The notes beneath the pieces were generated by a model. That model did no database searches and was not told where the DNA came from. It saw nothing but the letters and a program-made list of their open reading frames with translations. Of a DNA stretch of 64,000 bases, positions 34,781 through 44,125 are shown piece after piece. Numbering within the stretch: position 1 is the first letter of the stretch; every line of letters begins with the position of its first letter. The translations under genes were made by a program, and so were the position numbers. The DNA is from Lysobacter sp. (lineage in GTDB: Bacteria; Pseudomonadota; Gammaproteobacteria; Xanthomonadales; Xanthomonadaceae). The stretch is taken from contig SSGH01000007.1 of NCBI GenBank assembly GCA_008015835.1, positions 124,001 through 188,000 on the forward strand, in the 5' to 3' direction.

Positions 34781-35719
34781 ATGTCCAAGGTTCTCATCGT
34801 CGCCGAACATCTCGACGGCAAACTCAACGGTTCCACCGCGCGCTGCGTGTCCGCGGCGAACGCGCTGAATCCCGCGTCGATCGATATCGTCGTGCTGGCC
34901 GCCGATCCGGCCGGCATCGCCGCCGAGGCCGCGCAAATCGCGGGCGTCGCCAAGGTGCTGACCGTCGCGAACGCCGCGAACGCGAACGCCATCGCGCAAG
35001 TCCTGGCGCCGCAGATCGCGAACGTCGCCGCTGGTTACACCCACGTCTTCGGCCCCAGCACCACCTTCGGCAAAGACGTGATGCCCTGCGTCGCCGCATT
35101 GCTGGGCGTGTCGCAGGTGTCGGACGTGATGGCGGTCGAAGGCGCGCACGTGTTCAAGCGCCCGATCTACGCCGGCAACGCCATCGTCACCGTCGAAGCT
35201 CCGGCCGACCGGACCGTCGTCGCCACCGTACGCACGGCCTCGTGGCCGGAAGCGGCGCGCGGCGGTAGCGCCGCCATCGAAGCGGTGTCGGTCGATGTCG
35301 CCCTGCCCGCGCACACCCGCTTCGTCGGCCTCGCCGCCGGCAAATCCGACCGCCCCGACCTGCAGAGCGCGGCGAAAGTGGTGTCGGGCGGCCGCGGCGT
35401 CGGCTCGGCCGAGAACTTCAAGATCGTCTACGACCTCGCCGACAAACTCGGCGCCGCCGTGGGCGCTTCGCGCGCGGCGGTCGACGCCGGCTACGTGCCG
35501 AACGAACTGCAGGTCGGCCAGACCGGCAAGATCATCGCGCCCGAGTTGTACATCGCGGTCGGCATCAGCGGCGCGATCCAGCACCTCACCGGTATCAAGG
35601 ACGCCGGCACGATCGTCGCCATCAACAAGGACGGCGAGGCGCCGATCTTCGAGATCGCCGATATCGGTTTGGTCGGCGATCTGTTCAAACTGCTGCCGGA
35701 GATTCAAGCGGCGCTGTAA
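34781..35719 (+). CDS. etfA: electron transfer flavoprotein alpha subunit
   Basis: A 312-residue subunit that binds FAD and partners EtfB. The C-terminal FAD domain has the signature [48 protein letters not shown] and [24 protein letters not shown]. The N-terminal domain shows [14 protein letters not shown]. The ATG at 34781 is the standard family start. It ends at 35719 just before a strong terminator. As the left boundary marker of the xanthomonad LPS locus, it matters for interpreting everything up to metB. Confidence 0.97.
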   Translation: MSKVLIVAEHLDGKLNGSTARCVSAANALNPASIDIVVLAADPAGIAAEAAQIAGVAKVLTVANAANANAIAQVLAPQIANVAAGYTHVFGPSTTFGKDVMPCVAALLGVSQVSDVMAVEGAHVFKRPIYAGNAIVTVEAPADRTVVATVRTASWPEAARGGSAAIEAVSVDVALPAHTRFVGLAAGKSDRPDLQSAAKVVSGGRGVGSAENFKIVYDLADKLGAAVGASRAAVDAGYVPNELQVGQTGKIIAPELYIAVGISGAIQHLTGIKDAGTIVAINKDGEAPIFEIADIGLVGDLFKLLPEIQAAL

Positions 35720-35743
35720 TCGCTCGCCAATGCTGCGCACGAA

Positions 35744-35771
35744 AAAAGAGCCGGGAAAACCCGGCTCTTTT
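35744..35771. terminator. bidirectional intrinsic terminator between etfA and exported paralogue A
   Basis: A perfect 12-base stem (AAAAGAGCCGGG / CCCGGCTCTTTT) around an AAAA loop. It has A-rich and T-rich flanks that give a U-tract on both strands, so it serves etfA and the leftward gene ending at 35793. Confidence 0.9.
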
Positions 35772-35792
35772 CGTACGCGACGAGAGAAAGGC

Positions 35793-36878
35793 TCAGCGTC
35801 CCGGAACTCGGCAGCATTGCACCCAGGCGCGGGTGGACTGCGCGGTGGCGCCGAGGTTGTAGGTGAAAACCGTGCCGCCGCTGTTGTTGAGGGACGAGTC
35901 CGCCATCACCACGTTCGCCGCCGCCTCGATGCCCAGGCCGGTCGCCGTGTAGCCGGTCGGGCAGACCGCGGACACGCCGAAACCGTAGGTGTTGGCCGGG
36001 ACATTGACGAAACTGCCGAACTGGCGCGTGCATTGCAGCGCGGTCGCGACCGGCGGCGCGAAGTAGCCGACCACATCGACCACGTAATTCACCGACGAAC
36101 TGGCATAGATCGACAGCTCGTTCGCGCAGCTCTGGCACGTCGTGACGATCACATCGTTCGAGGCGCTGACCGCGCCGGTGTAGTACACCGTACTACCGGT
36201 CTGAAAGGGTTTGCCGTTTTCGAAAATCTTGAAGAAGCCCTCGCTGCCCGTGCTCAACACCGTCACGCTGACCGCCAGCGCGGTCGACGCCCCAGCCCCG
36301 GGCAAACCGCAGTTGGTCGAACCGTCGCCGTTGGCGAAGGTGCCGTTGCCGCCCTGCGACGCATAACTGCCGACCGATTCGACGTCGATCGCGCGGGTCA
36401 CGCCGGCGGCCAGCGGCGAAGCGATCACCCGCGAATCGGCGACGCGGCAGCGGCCGTTGGGCAGCGGCGTGTAGGTAGTGTCGGCGATCGCGCTGCCGAT
36501 GGTTTCGATGCCCACATCGCCCGCCTGCGCTTGCGCCAGGGCTTTCTGCACGCTTTTGCTGGCGACCGGCTGACCCAGCAACACGTCCATCATGGTCGTG
36601 TAGGTCGGCATATCGATCGCTTGGCGCAGGTTCGCGGGGTCGGCGGTCCCGACGAAACGCCCCAGCTTCACCGCCCACTCTTGGACATTGCCGCCGCTTT
36701 TGCGGACATCGGGCGCCCAAATGCGCACCAAGGACCGCGCGATCTCGGCGCGCTGTTGCGGGCTGAGACGCAGCGCGGACGACGAGGGCGTCGACGCTGC
36801 GCCGAAGACGCGCTTCTCGCCGGCATCGGCGGCGCCGGCGGCGACCAACAAGAGGAAAATGGGAGCGAGTCGTTTCAT
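35793..36878 (-). CDS. exported three-domain protein, paralogue A
   Basis: A 361-residue exported protein with signal peptide (about 1-18, ending AADAG). It has three regions. A helical N-terminal domain carries EIARSLVRIWAPDVR and EWAVKLGRFVGTADP. A beta-rich central domain starts PLPNGRCRVADSRVI and ends VDVVGYFAPP, the 'CRVxDTR...DVNGYF' type seen in many secreted actinobacterial and proteobacterial proteins. A variable C-terminal domain with a 'CPTGYT' motif ends CCRVPGR. Two similar genes follow at 37156-38253 and 38536-39609. A good AAGGTGG ribosome site precedes the ATG at 36878. No enzyme motif is seen; binding or adhesion is the most economical guess. Confidence 0.7.
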   Translation of the reverse strand: MKRLAPIFLLLVAAGAADAGEKRVFGAASTPSSSALRLSPQQRAEIARSLVRIWAPDVRKSGGNVQEWAVKLGRFVGTADPANLRQAIDMPTYTTMMDVLLGQPVASKSVQKALAQAQAGDVGIETIGSAIADTTYTPLPNGRCRVADSRVIASPLAAGVTRAIDVESVGSYASQGGNGTFANGDGSTNCGLPGAGASTALAVSVTVLSTGSEGFFKIFENGKPFQTGSTVYYTGAVSASNDVIVTTCQSCANELSIYASSSVNYVVDVVGYFAPPVATALQCTRQFGSFVNVPANTYGFGVSAVCPTGYTATGLGIEAAANVVMADSSLNNSGGTVFTYNLGATAQSTRAWVQCCRVPGR

Positions 36879-37155
36879 GCGAACCACCTTCTGCAGGGAA
36901 TCATCGGAGTCGGAGGGAGCCGCAGCGGGCCGGCTCCACGGTAGCGATAACGCGTTTTCGCCGGCCGCCATGCCATGGCCACCGAACGACCGAAACCGAT
37001 ATCGAGGATGCGCACGATCGAATGCATTCGATGCGCCGCCCCTGTTCCCGGCCGCAAGCCTACCGTCGGAAGCGGCTCGATTCGCGCCCGCCCTCGAAAA
37101 ACGAATCATCGCGACCGCCGCGACAGTCCTCCAGGAGCCGGCACGACCTTCCCGA

Positions 37156-38253
37156 TCAGCGCCCCGGAACGCGACAGCACTGCGCCACGCCTTGCACGGT
37201 GACGCTGGTCGCGCCTTTGTTGACGCCCATGCACGACGCCATCATGCCGATCACCGGATTGACGTGCAGGCCGTTTCTGCCCCAAGTCACGTCGTTGAAA
37301 CTCGATGTTTCGCAGGCCGCGCCCGTCATCGTGTAGCCCGATGGGCAATTCGGAATTTGGAACGAGAACGTGCCGCTGGCCGCGACCGCAGCGGAGGTTT
37401 GGCTGTAAGTGCATTCCAACGCCGTCGCTTGATTCGGCGCGAAATAACCCACCACATCGATCACGTAATGCACCGACGCGCTCGAATAGATCGACAGCTC
37501 GTTGGCGCAGGTTTGGCATGCGGTGACGATGACGTCGTTCGAAGCGCTGACCGTGCCGGTGTAGTACACCGTGCTGCCCGTCTGGAACGGCTTGCTGAAA
37601 TCGTAGATCTTGAAAAATCCTTCGTTGCCGGTGCTGAGCACCGTCACGCTCACCGCCAGCGCGGTCGCGAATTCCGGCAAACCGCAATTGGCGGACCCGT
37701 CGCCGTTGGCGAAGGTGCCGTTGCCGCCCTGCGACGCATAACTGCCGACCGATTCGACGTCGATCGCGCGCGAAGCGCCGCCCGAGATCGGCGAGAAAAT
37801 CACGCGCGAATCGGCCACGCGGCAGCGGCCGTTCGGCAGCGGCGTGTAGGTGGCGTCGCGAATCGTGCTGCCGAGGCTTTCGATGCCCACATCGGCCGCC
37901 TGCTTCAACGCGGATTGGATGCTGTCGCTCTCCAGCGGCTGCCCCTGCAGCACGCCCATCATCGTGTCGAACGTCGGCATCTCCAACGCCAGCCGTACGT
38001 TCGCCGCATCGGCGGTGCCGACGAAGCGGCCCAGCTTGGTCGCCCATTGGCGGACATCGCCGCCGCGGCGGCGCATTTCGGGCGCCCAGATTTGGGCTAA
38101 CGAACGCGCGATATCGATGCGTTGCGAGGTCGTGAGCGCGTGGCGCGTCGCCGAGAGCGATGCGGGCGTCGATGCGCTGGCGGCATCGCCCAGCGACAGC
38201 GGGCCGACGAGGATACCGAGGAGAATGGCCGCAGCCATCCGAATGTGTTTCAT
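37156..38253 (-). CDS. exported three-domain protein, paralogue B
   Basis: A 365-residue exported protein, signal peptide about 1-24. Its first two regions match paralogue A closely: DIARSLAQIWAPEMR, WATKLGRFVGTADAAN, then NGRCRVADSRVIFSP to YVIDVVGYFAP, with NGTFANGDGSANCGLP in between. The C-terminal part (about residues 280-365) differs from A and C except for CPSGYTMTG and the final CCRVPGR. Conserved Cys pairs in CQTCANEL suggest disulfides. It is read leftward, divergent from paralogue C, with 282 bases between the start codons. The start at 38253 has GGAG eight bases upstream. The function is unknown. Confidence 0.7.
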   Translation of the reverse strand: MKHIRMAAAILLGILVGPLSLGDAASASTPASLSATRHALTTSQRIDIARSLAQIWAPEMRRRGGDVRQWATKLGRFVGTADAANVRLALEMPTFDTMMGVLQGQPLESDSIQSALKQAADVGIESLGSTIRDATYTPLPNGRCRVADSRVIFSPISGGASRAIDVESVGSYASQGGNGTFANGDGSANCGLPEFATALAVSVTVLSTGNEGFFKIYDFSKPFQTGSTVYYTGTVSASNDVIVTACQTCANELSIYSSASVHYVIDVVGYFAPNQATALECTYSQTSAAVAASGTFSFQIPNCPSGYTMTGAACETSSFNDVTWGRNGLHVNPVIGMMASCMGVNKGATSVTVQGVAQCCRVPGR

Positions 38254-38535
38254 CAGAAAGTCTCCGAGAGCGATGGATCGACCCGTCCGAAACGGCAGCG
38301 ACGGCGGGGTTCGCGCACAGTGTCGAGGGAAACCGGTTCGCTTCCAAGTCCGAGGCGATCGAAAGCGCCGTCGGACCCCATCGCCCACCGCGCCAGACGC
38401 ATGGCGCGGACGAGAGCATCGGCTCGCGAAACGGCGCCTTCTGCGCGTGCGTGTCCGGAATCTCAATCCGCTCGCGTTGAATCAAGCACCCGCGCTCATT
38501 CGATCGCGCCGATTCACCCAACCGGAGATTCTCTT

Positions 38536-39609
38536 ATGAAACGTATGCTGATGGCTGCGGCCCTCTTCACTGCCGCCGCCGCAGGCTCGGCGTTCGCCGG
38601 CGCAAGGAACGCTCCCGGCGGCGCATCGCCCGCACCGATACTCACGCAAAGTCTGACCGCGAAACAGCGCGGCGAGATCGCCCGCACGCTGGTCAACCGC
38701 TGGGCCCACGAAGTTCGCGGACAGGGCGGCGATGTCCGCCAATGGGCGACCAAGCTGGGTCGCTTCGTCGGCACCGCCGATGCCGCCAACGCACTGCAAG
38801 CCAGCAACATGCCCACCTACCAAACGATGATGGGCGTACTCCAGGGCCAGCCCCTCGGCAGCGACAGCATCCGGACGTCGTTGACCCAGGCGGCCAACTT
38901 CGGCACCGCGAAACTCGGCAGCACGATTTCCGACACCACCTATACGCCGCTACCCAACGGCCGCTGCCGCGTCGCCGACTCGCGCGTGATCGCCTCGCCG
39001 ATCACGACCGGCGTCACCCGCGCGATCGACACCGAGGACATCACCAGCTACACCAGCCAAGGCGGTAACGGCACCTTCGCCAACGGCGACGGGTCCGCCA
39101 ACTGCGGCATTCCCAGCTTCGCGACGGCGTTGGCGGTCAGCGTGACGGTGCTGAGCACGGGCAGCGAGGGCTTCTTCAAGATTTTCGAAAACGGCAAACC
39201 CTTCCAGACCGGCAGCACGGTGTACTACACCGGCGCGGTCAGCGCCTCGAACGACGTCATCGTGACGTCGTGCCAGAGTTGCGCGCTCGAACTGTCGATC
39301 TACGCCAGCAGCACCGTGAATTACGTCATCGATGTGGTCGGCTATTTCATACCGCCGCAAGCGACCGAACTGCAATGCGTCGAAACCGGAAATACCGATC
39401 TGAGCATCTCCGCGGGCGGCGGCGTCGGCAATGCGAGCGCCCCCGCCTGTCCGGCCGGCTACACGCAAACGGCGACGAACTGCGAGACGACGAGTTGGCT
39501 GATGCCGATCGTGTACTTCCAGAGCGGCACCTGTTCGGCGCGTAACGGCGATTCGGTCGCCCAGACGCTTCGCGCATCGCGCACCTGCTGTCGAGTGCCC
39601 GGACGCTGA
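38536..39609 (+). CDS. exported three-domain protein, paralogue C
   Basis: A 357-residue exported protein, signal peptide about 1-21 (AAAAGSAFAGA). It shares the helical N-terminal domain (GEIARTLVNRWAHEVR, WATKLGRFVGTADAAN) and the central CRVADSRVI...YVIDVVGYF domain with paralogues A and B. The C-terminal module carries CPAGYTQTATNCET and ends CCRVPGR, but the rest is its own. Read rightward, it is the only one of the three in that direction, so A and B may have arisen by duplication and the block inverted. The ATG at 38536 follows CGGAGATTCTCTT. A perfect hairpin terminator follows the stop. Confidence 0.7.
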   Translation: MKRMLMAAALFTAAAAGSAFAGARNAPGGASPAPILTQSLTAKQRGEIARTLVNRWAHEVRGQGGDVRQWATKLGRFVGTADAANALQASNMPTYQTMMGVLQGQPLGSDSIRTSLTQAANFGTAKLGSTISDTTYTPLPNGRCRVADSRVIASPITTGVTRAIDTEDITSYTSQGGNGTFANGDGSANCGIPSFATALAVSVTVLSTGSEGFFKIFENGKPFQTGSTVYYTGAVSASNDVIVTSCQSCALELSIYASSTVNYVIDVVGYFIPPQATELQCVETGNTDLSISAGGGVGNASAPACPAGYTQTATNCETTSWLMPIVYFQSGTCSARNGDSVAQTLRASRTCCRVPGR

Positions 39610-39627
39610 GTCCCGGCTCCGCGAGTC

Positions 39628-39657
39628 CACGAAAGCCGGCGCAAGCCGGCTTTCGTG
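39628..39657 (+). terminator. intrinsic terminator after paralogue C
   Basis: A perfect 13-base stem (CACGAAAGCCGGC / GCCGGCTTTCGTG) around GCAA, followed by CGTTT. It lies 18 bases after the stop codon at 39609. Confidence 0.8.
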
Positions 39658-39905
39658 CGTTTGGCGCGGGTGCGGATGCCGCGGAAACCCCGGAACCCGC
39701 CCACCTGGAGTTCGGTCGCGCAGCCGGGATACAATCGAGGCCATCGCGGGAAGCTGTTTCGCGAACTGTGCGTCCGATCTCATTCGGGTTGAGGGCGGGT
39801 TCTCAACCCCATCGAATCGGTCCCCATCGACCGGGTGCCCAGGCAGGAGCTTGGGATTATCCTGTCGGCTCGCCCCGGCGTTGGGGCCCCGATCCCGAGA
39901 CCCCT

Positions 39906-42332
39906 ATGCGCAAGATCGTCCTTTGCCTCACCGCCGCCGCCGCCCTCGGCGGTTGCACGTCCGAATGGGACAGCGCCAAGACCGGCGCCGTACCGACGAC
40001 ATCTCCGCAAAACAGCGCGCCCGATCGACTAGCCGCGCGCATTCCCGCCATATCCGCCGCGCAGCGCGCGTCGGACGCGCGTCTGCCGGACAAGGGCGAT
40101 CTCGTGGTCTACGACCGCTCCCGCCCGGTGTTCAAGCGCGCCGCCTTCTCGTATCACTCGATCGGGCTGAGCGAGGCGCACGCCCTCAACGCCGCCCATC
40201 CCGGCGGCGAAGTCGACATCCAAACGCCTTCGGGCAAGTCGCTGTCATTCGCTTATCAACGCCATGTCGAACACGGCGACGGCAACTGGACCTGGGTCGG
40301 CCGTACCCGCGAGGGGCTGGATGCCGTCATCACGTTCGGACCCGACGCGGTCTACGGCCGCATCGCACAGCCGAACACCGAATCCTTGCAATTGACGTAC
40401 TCGAACGGCCGCACATGGCTGGTCGAAGCGGACCCGACCAAATTGCGCCATCCCGGTAGCCGCCTGCCGATGGACCACGATGTCGCGGTCGTCCCGCGAG
40501 CCGCGCTGGCCGCCTTGCGCAACCAGAACGCCGCGAAAACCGCGGCCAAAGGCGCTATCGCCGCCAACGCGGTCGCAGCGGCCACCGGCCCCTCCAATAC
40601 GATCGACGTCGTGCTCGGCTACACCCCGGGTTTGGTGTCGCAGAACGGCGGCTCCACCAGCGCGGTCGTGACCCTGCTGACCAACCGGATCGAGCTGACG
40701 AACCAAGCCCTGGCATCCAGCTTGGTCAGCCCTCGCGTGCGATTGGTGCACACGCTGCAGGTGAACTACACCGACACCACCACGAACAGCGCCGCGTTGG
40801 ATTCGCTATCCGGCCAAACCTGCACGCCGACGTCCTGCTCGTCGGTCCCGGTGCCGGCCGAATTGCAGCCGCTCCGCAATGCGCGCGAAACCTACGGCGG
40901 CGACATCGTCTCGCTGGTGCGTCCGCTGAAAGAGCCCGAACACAACGGCTGCGGCATCGCGTGGTTGCTCGGCCCCAATAACACGACGATCGACAACACC
41001 GATGCGCCGTTCGCGTACTCCGTCGTGAGCAACGGCAGCGACGTGCGCGAGAGCGACGGCTTCACCTATTCCTGCCCGGTGGAAACGCTGGCGCACGAAA
41101 TGGCCCACAACATGGGTCAGCAGCACAACGTCGAAGACAGCGGCGGCGACGCCGGCACGCACCCGTACTCGTACGGCTTCCGCGAAACCGCCACCAACGG
41201 GTTCTACACGATCATGGCCTACCCGTTGGCCAGCAGCGGTCAATTCAGCATCCCGTACTTCGGCAATCCGAACGTCAACTACCTCGCCGGCCGCCCGACC
41301 GGATCGGCCAACGCCGACAACGCGCGCAGCATGAATCAGTCCATGCTGTTGGTGGCGCAGTTCCGCAACACCGTGGTGCCATTCAACAACAAGGCGATCC
41401 CGAACGACTACGACAGCGATGGGCGCTCGGACATCTACTGGCGTAACTCGGCCACCGGCATGAACGATATTTGGTTCATGAACGGCGCGAATTTGGCGTC
41501 CGCCAGCTCGGTGATCTTGGTCTCCGACCTGAACTGGAAAGTGATCGGGTCGGGCGATTTCAACAACGACTTGGCGGCAGATACGCTTTGGCGCAATTCG
41601 GCGACAGGCGAGCTGTTCATCCGTTATATGCAGGGCACATCGATCCTACCCACCTCGGGGCCGTCATTAACGGTAGCGAACCAGGCTTGGACAATCGTCG
41701 CGTTGGGCGATTTCAACAACGACGGCGTAACGGACATTTATTGGCGGAACACGACGAACGGCAAGAACGACCTGTGGCTGATGTCCGCAAGCAGCCGCAT
41801 ACCGCAGACGGCGACGACGGTTTATACCGAAGCGGATCAGAACTGGAAAATCGCAGGCACCGGCGATTTCAACGCCGATGGCAATGCCGATGTGTTTTGG
41901 CGCAACTCCGTCACTGGCGGAAATTACGTGCAGTTGATGAATGGCCTCTCCGTGCTCGCGGGCTCCGGCTTCACCAACGCCGTCTCCGACACCAACTGGA
42001 AGATCGTCGCTATCCGCGACTTCGACCGAGACGGCCGCTCGGACATCTATTGGCGCCATGCGCAGACTGGATCGAATTACTTGTGGACAATGAACGGAAT
42101 CACCGTATCCACGGTGTCGTTCGTCCATAACGAGCCCGATCAAGCTTGGAAGATCGTCAACAGCGGCGACTACAATGGCGACGGCTATGGCGATGTGTTG
42201 TGGCGCAACACGACGACGGGGCAAAACGTGATCCACTTGATGCAGGGCGCCAGCGTGATCGCAGGCTCCGCGCAGTTCAATCGCGTCGCGGACTTGAACT
42301 GGGTCATCACCGGAATCACTGGGTCGAATTAG
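39906..42332 (+). CDS. lipoprotein metzincin protease with FG-GAP-like repeats
   Basis: An 808-residue lipoprotein (MRKIVLCLTAAAALGGCTSEW; lipobox ALGGC). A pro-region is followed by a reprolysin-like domain with zinc motif HEMAHNMGQQH and the Met-turn FYTIMAYP. From about residue 500, six repeats of roughly 65 residues have the form DxDGxSDIYWRNSATGxNxIWxMNG, matching FG-GAP/VCBS-type beta-propeller repeats. The family occurs in secreted or surface metalloproteases. The repeats probably fold as a propeller that binds a surface ligand or stabilises the enzyme. The start at 39906 is the ATG adjoining the lipobox signal. It lies next to three exported paralogues and has a strong terminator. Confidence 0.85.
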   Translation: MRKIVLCLTAAAALGGCTSEWDSAKTGAVPTTSPQNSAPDRLAARIPAISAAQRASDARLPDKGDLVVYDRSRPVFKRAAFSYHSIGLSEAHALNAAHPGGEVDIQTPSGKSLSFAYQRHVEHGDGNWTWVGRTREGLDAVITFGPDAVYGRIAQPNTESLQLTYSNGRTWLVEADPTKLRHPGSRLPMDHDVAVVPRAALAALRNQNAAKTAAKGAIAANAVAAATGPSNTIDVVLGYTPGLVSQNGGSTSAVVTLLTNRIELTNQALASSLVSPRVRLVHTLQVNYTDTTTNSAALDSLSGQTCTPTSCSSVPVPAELQPLRNARETYGGDIVSLVRPLKEPEHNGCGIAWLLGPNNTTIDNTDAPFAYSVVSNGSDVRESDGFTYSCPVETLAHEMAHNMGQQHNVEDSGGDAGTHPYSYGFRETATNGFYTIMAYPLASSGQFSIPYFGNPNVNYLAGRPTGSANADNARSMNQSMLLVAQFRNTVVPFNNKAIPNDYDSDGRSDIYWRNSATGMNDIWFMNGANLASASSVILVSDLNWKVIGSGDFNNDLAADTLWRNSATGELFIRYMQGTSILPTSGPSLTVANQAWTIVALGDFNNDGVTDIYWRNTTNGKNDLWLMSASSRIPQTATTVYTEADQNWKIAGTGDFNADGNADVFWRNSVTGGNYVQLMNGLSVLAGSGFTNAVSDTNWKIVAIRDFDRDGRSDIYWRHAQTGSNYLWTMNGITVSTVSFVHNEPDQAWKIVNSGDYNGDGYGDVLWRNTTTGQNVIHLMQGASVIAGSAQFNRVADLNWVITGITGSN

Positions 42333-42361
42333 ACCCGGGCTCTTCCCATTTGCGTCGCAAC

Positions 42362-42389
42362 AAAAAGCCCGGGTTATCCCGGGCTTTTT
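42362..42389. terminator. intrinsic terminator between convergent genes
   Basis: A perfect 12-base stem (AAAAAGCCCGGG / CCCGGGCTTTTT) around TTAT, with T-rich and A-rich sides. It serves the protease gene and, on the other strand, the leftward PIG-L gene that ends at 42464. Confidence 0.9.
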
Positions 42390-42463
42390 TTCGCTTCGGT
42401 CAAACTGCGCACGCGCCATCAAGCGCGATCGTTCCGCCAAACGCGCGAGACCACGCCTCATGT

Positions 42464-43219
42464 TCACTCTGGGCGGCGAGTGCGCGTCTCCAAGCCCGCC
42501 TGCAGCTCGGCGAACGAAAGGAACCCTCTTCTTTCGTACAAGAGATTTCCGGGATGAGGGCGCTCCGCGCACCGCATAAGATCGACAGGCTGCACGGCGA
42601 AAACGCCCGAGGACAGCATTCGCCAAGCGAAGAAAGGAAACAACCCGAGCCATGTCTTCCATTGCGAGGCATAAACGAAGCACAGTCGAATCGCCAGCCA
42701 TCTTTCGGGCCAGCGCGCTCGGTAGGGTTCGACGGGTCCGTTCTGGGGAATCGGAGACATGACGCGAAAAAAAGGTCCGATCAAACCCGAGCCGTGGTAG
42801 AGAGAGAACTGGAATGCCTCGATGCCCAGTCGGGCGGATGCGCTCGCGCCTATCGCATAAGTCGCATCGTGATCTTGATGTCCGCCTTCCCAACAAGGCA
42901 TGAAAATCGCATCTATGCACTTATGCTCTTCGAGCCATTGCAGCAACGCGGCCTCAGCCCGCTCCGATGCCGAGTGCAGTTCCCCGTCCCGGAACGAATT
43001 CTCTTGGCCCAGAAAACGAATATGCTGATCATCGACCCCGAGCAAGGATAGCGCCCGTACACTCTCCGCCGCCCTAACGGCGGTCGATTGACCGCCGTAA
43101 CCGCCGTCGGTCATATACAAACAATGCACCTCATGCCCAGATCGAACGAGGTGCAGTATGCGAATCGAGCACGCGAACTCATCGTCCGGATGCGCCAGTA
43201 GAAATACGAAGCGGCCCAT
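42464..43219 (-). CDS. PIG-L/LmbE-family deacetylase
   Basis: A 251-residue enzyme with zinc motif HPDDE at residues 10-14 and the downstream GGHQDHDA, together the PIG-L/LmbE signature. It removes acetyl groups from N-acetylglucosamine-like sugars. The last third carries a hydrophobic stretch (WLGLFPFFAWRM) that may attach it to the membrane. It ends the leftward polysaccharide cluster and overlaps or abuts the GNAT gene. Start choice: ATG 43219 lies four bases past the GNAT stop; ATG 43234 overlaps it by 11 bases. Together with the GNAT gene it suggests exchange of an acetyl for another acyl group on a sugar amine. Confidence 0.85.
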   Translation of the reverse strand: MGRFVFLLAHPDDEFACSIRILHLVRSGHEVHCLYMTDGGYGGQSTAVRAAESVRALSLLGVDDQHIRFLGQENSFRDGELHSASERAEAALLQWLEEHKCIDAIFMPCWEGGHQDHDATYAIGASASARLGIEAFQFSLYHGSGLIGPFFRVMSPIPQNGPVEPYRARWPERWLAIRLCFVYASQWKTWLGLFPFFAWRMLSSGVFAVQPVDLMRCAERPHPGNLLYERRGFLSFAELQAGLETRTRRPE

Positions 43220-43223
43220 TGGG

Positions 43224-44084
43224 TCAAAACGCATCGAAGTCGAGAAAGTTGAAGAACACTCTCTCTTTCTCGATCGCAACCGGCGATCTCAGCCCGCGCA
43301 CGATGAGGTTGAGCGGAGAAGGCCTGAGCCGCTCCGGAAGAGACTTATACAAGCCCAATCGGCCTAGAGCCGGAGGCCTGAGACCTAGCCAGACTCTCGG
43401 CGTCATCTCGGCGCGTTTCACGGCGACTTGCGTCTCCGGCGACAACGGCATTTCCGCCCAGGCTCGAATACCGGCACGCCCGGTTCTTGCGGAAAATCCG
43501 TATGTGCCCGCTCCCAATCCATGCGCGTTGACACGGCTTTTCGGATTGCCGAGTCGCCATTCCAGTTCCGCGCTGGACCATTGATGCCTGAAATCCGTCT
43601 CTTCGTCCAATCCTGACCAATCCGGATTCCCCAGGCGCCCCACGCCGACTCTCGATTCCAGCGGCGAGATCAGCGCAAATCCCAGCTTGCGCACGAACCC
43701 GTGCGTGCTGTTGGCGTTCGCCACGCCGTAGACCAATGTCTTGCCTTCGTCCGCTGCGGCCGAGTAAGTGAGTTCGGCGAGTTTCGTGAACAAACCGCGA
43801 CCTTGGAATTTCGGGTGCGTCGCGGTGTTGAGCGACAACAATGCATCGGCCGTAGAACCATTGATTCGAATGGTCGCCGGCACGCATACGTAATGCGCGG
43901 CCAGCGCACCGTCTTCCCTGGCATCGAATCCGATCACCGGGCCGGCTGGATTCTCGCAATACAACCAACGCAAATACGAGGTGTCGGCCAGTTTTTCAGC
44001 CTGAGGGAAACATTCGGCAAACAAGCCCACATACTCGCGAAGAGCGTCGGCATCTTGACGACAGCGTTCGAATATCACGGCCAT
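43224..44084 (-). CDS. GNAT-family N-acyltransferase
   Basis: A 286-residue protein. The acyl-CoA-binding motif A is present as ATHPKFQGRGLFTKL, followed by VYGVANANSTHGFVRKLGF. The remainder is less conserved. GNAT enzymes transfer an acyl group from acyl-CoA to an amine. Being adjacent to a PIG-L deacetylase in a polysaccharide cluster, it probably re-acylates an amino sugar after deacetylation; the true acceptor is unknown. The start at 44084 (MAVIFERCRQDADAL) is the first ATG after the GtrA gene's end. Its base composition is less GC-rich than the flanking housekeeping genes. Confidence 0.8.
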   Translation of the reverse strand: MAVIFERCRQDADALREYVGLFAECFPQAEKLADTSYLRWLYCENPAGPVIGFDAREDGALAAHYVCVPATIRINGSTADALLSLNTATHPKFQGRGLFTKLAELTYSAAADEGKTLVYGVANANSTHGFVRKLGFALISPLESRVGVGRLGNPDWSGLDEETDFRHQWSSAELEWRLGNPKSRVNAHGLGAGTYGFSARTGRAGIRAWAEMPLSPETQVAVKRAEMTPRVWLGLRPPALGRLGLYKSLPERLRPSPLNLIVRGLRSPVAIEKERVFFNFLDFDAF

Positions 44085-44125
44085 ACTCCGACTGCGCGCG
44101 GCTCACCGCAAGACCATCTGAAACG

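Noticed and set aside
35793-39609. Three paralogues as phase-variable or invertible DNA
   Set aside because: No flanking inverted repeats or recombinase gene were seen; the divergence looks like old duplication.
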